Virus record (IMG/VR): IMGVR_UViG_3300017788_000192
Span: 1 to 22,449 of that record
From: a virus
DNA: 22,449 nucleotides
Direction: 5' to 3' (one strand)
The position numbers and the translations under genes were made by a program. The notes below the pieces were generated by a model, which saw only the letters and a program-made list of their open reading frames with translations, searched no databases and was not told where the DNA came from. Of this stretch, positions 6,005 to 13,053 are shown in pieces (within the stretch, counting starts at the first letter, position 1; each line of letters opens with the position of its first letter).

Positions 6005-8400
6005 TAGTCAACTCTTCCTACGCAATCGACGATTCTAATAACTTTAAACTTGTCTTTATCTGGTATTTCTCCAACTTCATCGTCACCAATTCTTCTTACA
6101 CAAAAAACTGGAACAATATTTGCATTATAACCTGTTTCAGATTTAATGTAAATTTCTGGTCTTTCTGTAAACCCATTACCAGAATTTATAATTCTAAGAG
6201 AAGACACTGTACCAAAAGGTCCAAATTTTACTTCAATCTCAGCACCACCAAGATTAGGTTCAATAACAACTTGATCCCCTTCAGAATAATTTAACCCATA
6301 ATTATCAACATACAAATCACACAAATATAGTAAAGCAGGATAACTACCAATATTAATTACTGGGAATGCATCAAATTGAGTTGTACCATTTGGTCCAGTT
6401 CCAGGTATTCTAGTTATACCCCTTGCATCTGCAATTTGATCTCCAATTGGTTGCCCAGCATTATTATCACTTCCAAATCCTGGGGTAACAAGTCCACCAG
6501 GACCAATTACAGGTAATCCACCCTCTAAAACTTGGCGATCTTCTGGTCTAATTATAGTATCTCCTGGGCGTTCAGGAATTTCAGCTCCTGGGGGATATTG
6601 TTCCCAGCGACCATCAGGAGTCCTAACAACTGTATTTTGTGCAGGAGACCAAATTCTTCCATCTCCACCCAAATCACCATCTGGTCTTGTTGGATAATCT
6701 CCACCAGGAGTTTCTATTACAACCTGCACAACTTGTTGAGTTGGCAGTCCAGTATCTGGATCTGTTCCTCCATCTGGTTCTGTAATTGCAATTGCATTAA
6801 CTCCCGACCCCTTACCACAATTATCAGAAATATCAACAAAAGGAGCTTTTGTATATCCAGCACCCCTAGCAATAATATCTACACCTAAAATATCTCCAGC
6901 AGCACTTACAATTACATTACCTGTCGCTCCACCTCCACCACCGCCACCCCAAAAAGTAACTTGTGGAGGACCACAAAAAACAGGACCAATATTACAACCA
7001 TCAGTTGCACTAATAGCACTATTAATTAAATCACTAAAGTCTACTGCAGCGGCAACTGTATCAATTAATCCAGAAGCACTTCCAACAAGACCCAACGCTT
7101 GATCCGCAACTCCTTTAGCGGAATTTATAATCGAATCAATATCAAAAATTGCTGATGGTTTTCCGCCTTCAAAAATATTCCATTCTTTTGTTTCTGGACA
7201 TTCTTGATCTTCCTCACAAGCAAAAAATCCAGCAAGTGCTTTTAAAATGTTTAAAATAGAATTAGCAAGGCTGAATACACCACCAATCAATCCAGATACT
7301 GAACTAATGATTGCATCAATTGCTCCAGCAATTCTTCCTATGGTATTGCCCAAAAGGTCTGCAATAAAATTTGCGACTGCACAAGCTGGAACATTGATGT
7401 AACGATCAAAAATTTGATTAAGAAAATTACCAACCATTTTGAAAAGATTTTGGATCAACTTGTTAAACAAACAAGTAATCAACTCCATTAAAGCATCATG
7501 ACCAACTTTAGCTTTATCTCTGTCTGGGGGATTTATATTCTCATATAATTTTTTTGTCTGTTTGTTTATTTCTTCTTCAATATTTTTACGAATTTCTTTA
7601 AATACCCATTTAATTCCTTGAGTAATAAAGTCTTGTGCTTTTTGAGTTTTTTCTTGAATCCATGCTTGCTTTTCACCAATCCAACCTTGAGCAGCAGTTT
7701 CCCATTCACCTAATTGCTTTTGTGCTTTTTCAATTTGCTGAATTAACTCCTGCATTGACTTCATAATTCCATTCAATGGAACCTTTTCACATTCAGTTGG
7801 AGAAGAAAGACCGTAAGTAAATTCCTTCATCAAATTAACATCAGATATTCCCCAAAGATTAGGTAAATTTGCACCCTCTAAAGCATTAAAACCCACACCA
7901 AGGTTCAAGGCAGGAACATTGAATCCAGCAATCAAATCTGTATTCTTATATCCACTGTATGCCTCAAACCCAGTTTTTGGGGTTCGTGGTAAAGCAACAT
8001 GTTCATTAGTAGGATATACTCCTGTAAGTATTGGACCAGTCTTACGCACAGGATCGGACCAAAATCCATAAACTCTAGACCCCTGTGTTGGTCCTCCAAT
8101 TAAAACGGCTCCACCTTGACCAGACATAGGACTTAAACACACTTCTACATCTGGAAGTTTTTCATCTGGAAGTAATTTTTTATCTGGATGAATATCATCT
8201 ATTCTAACTTTTACATGAGTACCCCAATTACCAACTTTACAAACATTTGGATTTTTAGTACCCTCCTCCTGTTCATTTGTAGACCACGTTTCTCTGGGCG
8301 CAACTGTTCCCTTCCACCTAATTCGATCTAAAGAAGGATCATCAATAATATTATATGGTACGTTATTAAAATCGCTTGCAGTTAATTTTATATCTGACAT
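6004..8400 (-). CDS. 5: gp5-like baseplate hub protein with OB-fold, no lysozyme domain (798 aa)
   Basis: Residues about 25-150 look like the gp5/VgrG OB-fold: RIRWKGTVAPR, THVKVRIDDIHPD, VEVCLSPM, SRVYGFWSDPVRKTGPILTGVYP. A long helical part follows, with a charged coiled coil (212-290) and hydrophobic Ala/Gly/Ile helices (302-395 and 425-465). After a seven-glycine tract (485-491) come four beta modules with the signature G-x-x-Y/F-T-x-x-P (513-520, 566-573, 702-709, 741-748), similar to those in gp53. No T4-lysozyme-type E...D...T catalytic region is seen, although T4 gp5 has one. It sits between the gp27/CP12-like genes and a spike-like gene, the expected hub context. The hub assignment is fairly secure; what the hydrophobic helices do is unknown. 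Confidence 0.7.
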   Translation of the reverse strand: MSDIKLTASDFNNVPYNIIDDPSLDRIRWKGTVAPRETWSTNEQEEGTKNPNVCKVGNWGTHVKVRIDDIHPDKKLLPDEKLPDVEVCLSPMSGQGGAVLIGGPTQGSRVYGFWSDPVRKTGPILTGVYPTNEHVALPRTPKTGFEAYSGYKNTDLIAGFNVPALNLGVGFNALEGANLPNLWGISDVNLMKEFTYGLSSPTECEKVPLNGIMKSMQELIQQIEKAQKQLGEWETAAQGWIGEKQAWIQEKTQKAQDFITQGIKWVFKEIRKNIEEEINKQTKKLYENINPPDRDKAKVGHDALMELITCLFNKLIQNLFKMVGNFLNQIFDRYINVPACAVANFIADLLGNTIGRIAGAIDAIISSVSGLIGGVFSLANSILNILKALAGFFACEEDQECPETKEWNIFEGGKPSAIFDIDSIINSAKGVADQALGLVGSASGLIDTVAAAVDFSDLINSAISATDGCNIGPVFCGPPQVTFWGGGGGGGATGNVIVSAAGDILGVDIIARGAGYTKAPFVDISDNCGKGSGVNAIAITEPDGGTDPDTGLPTQQVVQVVIETPGGDYPTRPDGDLGGDGRIWSPAQNTVVRTPDGRWEQYPPGAEIPERPGDTIIRPEDRQVLEGGLPVIGPGGLVTPGFGSDNNAGQPIGDQIADARGITRIPGTGPNGTTQFDAFPVINIGSYPALLYLCDLYVDNYGLNYSEGDQVVIEPNLGGAEIEVKFGPFGTVSSLRIINSGNGFTERPEIYIKSETGYNANIVPVFCVRRIGDDEVGEIPDKDKFKVIRIVDCVGRVD

Positions 8401-8404
8401 CTAT

Positions 8405-8617
8405 TCAATCATCGTAAACTTTACATTCTGATGCACTTGGATGAAAATCGCAAAACAACTCTAAAGATGTTGGATCATGATTATCTTCAGGATGACGTAT
8501 CTGATAAGATTCCAAATCCCTCAATTCTTCTTCAGTATGACGACGCATCTGTGGAGAGATCGTTGGATCATCAAGAATTTTTTTGTCGGTATCAATGTGT
8601 TGTTGAATGTTATCCAT
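8405..8617 (-). CDS. CP12-like small protein (70 aa)
   Basis: The last 21 residues, TSLELFCDFHPSASECKVYDD, follow the C-terminal signature of CP12, the disordered cyanobacterial/chloroplast protein whose C-terminal tail enters the GAPDH active site and bridges it to phosphoribulokinase. The two cysteines (56 and 65) have the same 9-residue spacing as CP12's redox pair, followed by the V-Y-D-D end. The N-terminal half (HIDTDKKILDDPT, RRHTEEELRDLESY) is charged and helical, and it lacks the first Cys pair of full CP12. It lies 9 bases after gp27's stop and 4 before gp5. It may be a metabolic regulator made with the late genes, or a virion or chaperone protein that kept the motif. The motif is clear; the function is inferred. 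Confidence 0.65.
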   Translation of the reverse strand: MDNIQQHIDTDKKILDDPTISPQMRRHTEEELRDLESYQIRHPEDNHDPTSLELFCDFHPSASECKVYDD

Positions 8618-8626
8618 AGAATTAAC

Positions 8627-9922
8627 CTACTTTGGTTTTCTGCCGTAAGAATCCCTAATCAAAATCATTTTAGTCATACATTGTTTAGGTGTCAAGTGAT
8701 GGCAAATATCCTGTATGATATATATGCCACTTAATTCCTTATTTGCAATTGTTTCCTTTTTGGAAGATTGCTCTGGAAAATCACAATGAACCAGTTGTCC
8801 TGCTCTTAAAGACAAATCTCCAACAACTGCAATTTCAACAGATAAATTAAATATTTTATTATATGTCATTGCAGATTGAACTAAAATATCTGCGGACTTT
8901 AAATTCTCTTCAGTCTTTTTCTCCAATTGCCGACCCCTATTTCCTGGGGCAACTTGTCCAGTATCTTTCCTATAAGTAAATCTCTTAGTTAAATCACCGT
9001 AAATACTGAACTCTGAGGGTATTTTAGGTAATTCTTGCCCACCTCTTGGTTTTTGTTCTTCACTCTTTACTTCTTTTGCTTTGGGAGTATAAACTTGATT
9101 ATATGGATCATATGCTGTTAGTCTTCCACCATATGCTCCAGCATTTAGATTTTTTTTAACATCTATTGTTTTTATAGACTTATAAGCAATAATTTTTGAA
9201 TCATATCCAGGTGGTAGTAAAGTACTACTATTGTAAATAAATGATTTTTTGGGAGATCCTTCAAATAATTTATCAATTGATTTAAAATTAAATCCATCAT
9301 AAGTTTCAAAAATAAAATATCCAGCAGAAGACTTCGATCCAACTGGAATTGCTAGTGTTGCTATTTCTGCACAAAACTCAAATGCTGGTTTACCAGAACC
9401 ATAGAGACCGATCTGATTTGATGTTTGATCGCTAATAATCTTCTTTTTAGTTTTTAAAACTTCTTTTAAAATAATACTAACAGACTGAGATAATTCACCA
9501 TCAAATTTTTGATAAACTTCACACTTTAAAAAATCACTTGCTAAATCCTCTATTGAGGCAAGGTCTATCGTATAAAGAACAGTCTCTGATGATGAGATAA
9601 CATTCTCAATTTTACTAATATAAAGTGCATTACTACCAGCAAATTTTAATTTATTATTATTATTATCTTCAAAACTTAATTCAACTTTTTCAAATCCAGA
9701 TAATTTCAATTTATATAAAATTGCAATATCATTTCCCGCAGAACTATGACCTGTCTCTAAAATTATCAACCTAAACCGCACAGATGTATCCAAAACACTT
9801 TCAAAATAAGAGAGATCTTGAATTAATGCCGATATGTCTTGAGAACCGCCACCCCTATTAGAGGTAACAACACACTTTGTTATATTGCCAGATAATCCTT
9901 TTGTATTTGCAGTTGCTGCCAT
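8627..9922 (-). CDS. 27: gp27-like baseplate hub protein (431 aa)
   Basis: The length is close to T4 gp27 (391 aa). The N-terminal domain has tube-like strands (GNITKCVVTSNRGG, SVRFRLIILETG), and residues 60-130 and 330-425 contain the paired beta barrels expected of gp27/gpD-type hubs (VELSFEDNNN, LSVEIAVVGDLSLRAGQLVHCDFPE, GIYIIQDICHHLTP). The C-terminal piece ...GQLV... followed by Y-x-I-x-x-x-x-H-x-L resembles late-control-D-type hub proteins. A less ordered Lys/Pro/Gln-rich loop lies near residues 280-300. In the particle it would form the trimeric ring joining the spike protein to the tail tube. Position between the long tail proteins and gp5 fits. The call rests on fold pattern and context. 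Confidence 0.6.
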   Translation of the reverse strand: MAATANTKGLSGNITKCVVTSNRGGGSQDISALIQDLSYFESVLDTSVRFRLIILETGHSSAGNDIAILYKLKLSGFEKVELSFEDNNNNKLKFAGSNALYISKIENVISSSETVLYTIDLASIEDLASDFLKCEVYQKFDGELSQSVSIILKEVLKTKKKIISDQTSNQIGLYGSGKPAFEFCAEIATLAIPVGSKSSAGYFIFETYDGFNFKSIDKLFEGSPKKSFIYNSSTLLPPGYDSKIIAYKSIKTIDVKKNLNAGAYGGRLTAYDPYNQVYTPKAKEVKSEEQKPRGGQELPKIPSEFSIYGDLTKRFTYRKDTGQVAPGNRGRQLEKKTEENLKSADILVQSAMTYNKIFNLSVEIAVVGDLSLRAGQLVHCDFPEQSSKKETIANKELSGIYIIQDICHHLTPKQCMTKMILIRDSYGRKPK

Positions 9923-9934
9923 TTTTAGAACTTA

Positions 9935-9949
9935 TATTTACTATTTAAC
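9935..9949 (-). promoter_or_regulatory. Possible late-promoter-like tandem TAAATA
   Basis: On the minus strand GTTAAATA (9949-9942) and AGTAAATA (9942-9935) both carry the TAAATA core of the T4 late element, 13 to 27 bases upstream of the gp27-like ATG at 9922. The first overlaps the stop codon of the upstream gene. This is weak evidence in AT-rich sequence. Confidence 0.25.
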
Positions 9950-12900
9950 CAACTAAACTTGTGGGATCTTTTTCTAATATCTTTAATATAAACACATGGT
10001 CAACACCATCATCATATGATGTTCGTCTTCTTAATAATCCAATATCTTGAGATCTTGATCCACCTGTTGATGGTGCTAATGAACTACTCGTTCCATCATT
10101 TAAAAATATCCACTTACCTCCAACCCACTTATAATAAGAACCATCTGCTGCTTGCTTGGTTTCTCCTTCCGTTTTACCAGTTCCCAGTCCAAATCCCTTA
10201 ACTGTTGCTCTAAGATTTGTATTTTGGGTATTTGTTACAGCAACTGCTTGATTAGTTCCTAAGACACCACCACCCAATTGAATAAATTTACCATCTCTGT
10301 ACACTACACCTTTGTTTTGAGTATTTGCAGGTTTTGCTGCTGGTTTTGGTGCTACTGATTGTAAATAACCAGTTGGATCTACCGCTGTTCCAGCAAATCC
10401 AACTCCACCCATTCTATATTCTAAATGGAGGTGAGTATTGTCTCCAGGGGGAGCACGATATTCTCCTTTTTTCCAAGCTTTAACTGTAGCAATTTTATCT
10501 CCTTTTTTAACTCTTTGACCATCTTTTACTGTTGGATTAACGTGACCATATAATGTTGAATTTCCATCTCCATGATCAATAACAACAGCTTGTCCATGAG
10601 ATCCCCAAGTAGCATTACTAATAATTCTGGCAACACCATCACTCAAGGATAAAACTCTAGAACCAGCATCAACACCAATATCAATTCCTTTATGATCAGG
10701 AGAACCCCAGTCTATAGTTCTTGGATCATATCCACTAGTTAATTGGGGATTTCCTTCTGGTAATACAGCTTTGAATTGAGCACTAGTTAATTTACTTGGT
10801 TTTGGTGCTTTAGAACTTTGCAATACAGACATGACCTGATTGGTCCAGTTGGGATTTGTATTGTAATATCCAGGTCCACCATGTAATCCTTGTCGTATAC
10901 TTTCAATAACTTCTCTATCATCTTTTCCCTTATAAGATTGTTTCCAACGATCAACGTGTGCTTTAACGCCTTCTTCAAGGTCATTATAGACTGCATGTTC
11001 TTTTCCGTCCTTACCAATTACAAATCCTTTTGGACCTCTACCTTGTTGCCCAAATGGATTTGTCTTTCCACTTGCAAAATAAACACTATCAGGATTTGCC
11101 AACCACCCACTTTCAAGCATAGCAATTGCAGCAGTTACTGATGGATTGGGCGATCCTACCTTTTCAGCTATTTTTTTAATTTTTTCAAACGCTGCTTGTT
11201 GATTTGCATCCAAAGGTGTCCCACCACCACCATAAGGATCATTAAATGGTCTATCACCGATTCTAATAATAGATGCTAAAGATCCTAAACTTCCAATATC
11301 TTTATCCAAGGCTTTTTCTATGCCTCGCATAAATCCCGCCATCTGTTCATTTTTTCTTCTTATCTTTACATCTCTACGCAAAACTTCTCCACCACCAGCA
11401 AGTGCTTGGAATGATTTTGTAATATCAGCACCAGCAGCGTCTGGATATTCAGATATCATTGACATTAAAGAAGCAAAACTTTTAGCAATGTCCTTTTTAG
11501 TTGACTTAGATGGTTTTTGCCCCAACACGTAATCAACACCCAATGACATAATTTTACCCATAATAGAACTTCCAGATCTCTTTAGACGTTCTGAAGTGGC
11601 AACTAAAGTTGAAAGGGGTTTTTGTCTTACATCTTTTGTTCCATACAAATCTTGAATGGATCTACCACCAGATGATTGACCAACACTAACTTTACTAATC
11701 TTTAATTTTTGAATCCGAACTGGTTTTGGTTTTTTTCTTTTTACATTTTTACCTGGGTCTCTACCAGTTCTTTGTGTAATTTTTCCACCTGAAGATCTTC
11801 CTTCAATCTTTCCTTGTTTTGAGTTTGCCAAAACATTATAAAGACTTACTCCAATTTGATCTCCAATTAATCCTCCTATTAATCCACCAATCGTAGCTCC
11901 TGCAGCACCCGCAAGAAGGTTGCCAATAACTGGAACTACAGATCCAGCAATACCACCAATAGTACCTCCTACCCATGCACCAAGAGCCTGTCCAACTCCA
12001 GCACCAACTGCTCCTGCTGCTGCTTTACCTAAAGGTTCTTCAAAAACAAAACGACGAATACTAAAATCAATTATAGGTCCTACAATTGGGATTCTACCCG
12101 CAATTCTACCAACATTTTTACCAGCAACTTTGGTTACTCCCCGTTGAACTAGTCTCTGATCTAATCCACGAGCAGGTCTAGATGTTTGCCCCTTAAGTCG
12201 TTTTAAATTTTTATTACCAAATCTATCAGAATATTGGCGATCACCAAATCTTCTTTGGTATCTTCGTTGTGCGGTATCACTAACTCTTCTACCAGATCGA
12301 TCAAACCCTCTTCTTTGTGGTCCTTGGAATCTTCTATCTCTAAGTGGATCTTGTCCACCCATTGTTGCCATTCCCGCAATAATTGCGAGATTCATAAATT
12401 TAGTAAAGGTGCTTGTAAATTCACTAAACTTCTTTTCACCATCATCACCAAACAATTCTTTAACTTTAGACTGAGCACCATCTACAATTTTATATCCAAG
12501 ATCTATGGCAAAGACAAATTTATCAAACATTCCTTTGACAAAATCTTCAATAAACGCCGTAACTGGTTTGACATAATCCAAAAATTCTATCAATTTTGGC
12601 AACAGTTTGAATATCTGCATGACCAAAAAACCAGCAAAAACCGCTCCTAAAAATTGTTTTATTCGATCAATAAAACTCATTCCAGGAATAGGAATCTTTG
12701 GCATTCCTATTCTTTTTTTATCCTTCTTTTCTAACTTGTCTTCTTGTGCCTTTCTTTTTTTATTCTCATCCTCCTTTCTACTAAGTTGAATTTTTTTAAC
12801 ATTAATTTTAATAGTTTTTTTGAGAATATCCTCAATCTTAACAACCTTCTCACGAATAACTTTAATATCTTCGATTACTTGCTGCTCAGGATCACTTAAA

Positions 12901-13052
12901 TCATCCTCTTGAATTTGCTCAGATAGATCTACAGTTTGTTTATATTCTGTATTTTTAACAGGAACCAAAAACATTTTTGGTTGTGCAACAAGAGCACCAC
13001 CGCCACTATTACTTGAAGAATTTAATAGTTTTTTGGGATCAATCAATGCCAT
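9945..13052 (-). CDS. Large tail protein with glucosaminidase and M23 peptidase domains (1035 aa)
   Basis: Order of parts: an N-terminal Lys/Glu coiled coil (60-115); hydrophobic helices (125-160 and 215-235); an Arg-rich stretch (236-320); a glycine-zipper hydrophobic segment (343-401); Gly/Lys linkers; a FlgJ-type glucosaminidase/lysozyme-like domain (about 618-745) with AMLESGW placing Glu647 as catalytic acid and NPFGQQG; then an M23/LytM endopeptidase (about 770-900) with HKGID (His787, Asp791), LYGH (His837) and HLHLE (His874, His876), the complete zinc set. It would cut both glycan strands and peptide crosslinks of murein while the tail penetrates the envelope. It starts one base after the stop of the tape-measure-like gene. 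It may be a second tape-measure part or a tail-tip lysin. Domain calls are strong; the tail role is inferred. Confidence 0.75.
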   Translation of the reverse strand: MALIDPKKLLNSSSNSGGGALVAQPKMFLVPVKNTEYKQTVDLSEQIQEDDLSDPEQQVIEDIKVIREKVVKIEDILKKTIKINVKKIQLSRKEDENKKRKAQEDKLEKKDKKRIGMPKIPIPGMSFIDRIKQFLGAVFAGFLVMQIFKLLPKLIEFLDYVKPVTAFIEDFVKGMFDKFVFAIDLGYKIVDGAQSKVKELFGDDGEKKFSEFTSTFTKFMNLAIIAGMATMGGQDPLRDRRFQGPQRRGFDRSGRRVSDTAQRRYQRRFGDRQYSDRFGNKNLKRLKGQTSRPARGLDQRLVQRGVTKVAGKNVGRIAGRIPIVGPIIDFSIRRFVFEEPLGKAAAGAVGAGVGQALGAWVGGTIGGIAGSVVPVIGNLLAGAAGATIGGLIGGLIGDQIGVSLYNVLANSKQGKIEGRSSGGKITQRTGRDPGKNVKRKKPKPVRIQKLKISKVSVGQSSGGRSIQDLYGTKDVRQKPLSTLVATSERLKRSGSSIMGKIMSLGVDYVLGQKPSKSTKKDIAKSFASLMSMISEYPDAAGADITKSFQALAGGGEVLRRDVKIRRKNEQMAGFMRGIEKALDKDIGSLGSLASIIRIGDRPFNDPYGGGGTPLDANQQAAFEKIKKIAEKVGSPNPSVTAAIAMLESGWLANPDSVYFASGKTNPFGQQGRGPKGFVIGKDGKEHAVYNDLEEGVKAHVDRWKQSYKGKDDREVIESIRQGLHGGPGYYNTNPNWTNQVMSVLQSSKAPKPSKLTSAQFKAVLPEGNPQLTSGYDPRTIDWGSPDHKGIDIGVDAGSRVLSLSDGVARIISNATWGSHGQAVVIDHGDGNSTLYGHVNPTVKDGQRVKKGDKIATVKAWKKGEYRAPPGDNTHLHLEYRMGGVGFAGTAVDPTGYLQSVAPKPAAKPANTQNKGVVYRDGKFIQLGGGVLGTNQAVAVTNTQNTNLRATVKGFGLGTGKTEGETKQAADGSYYKWVGGKWIFLNDGTSSSLAPSTGGSRSQDIGLLRRRTSYDDGVDHVFILKILEKDPTSLVG

Positions 13053-13053
13053 T

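Noticed and set aside
9649-9664. TTATTATTATTATT microsatellite-like run
   Set aside because: It simply encodes an Asn run in the gp27-like protein; too short to call a phase-variable repeat.
11920-12147. Pro/Ala/Thr-rich plus-strand open frame
   Set aside because: It is the antisense shadow of the Gly/Ala glycine-zipper segment of the 1035-aa protein.
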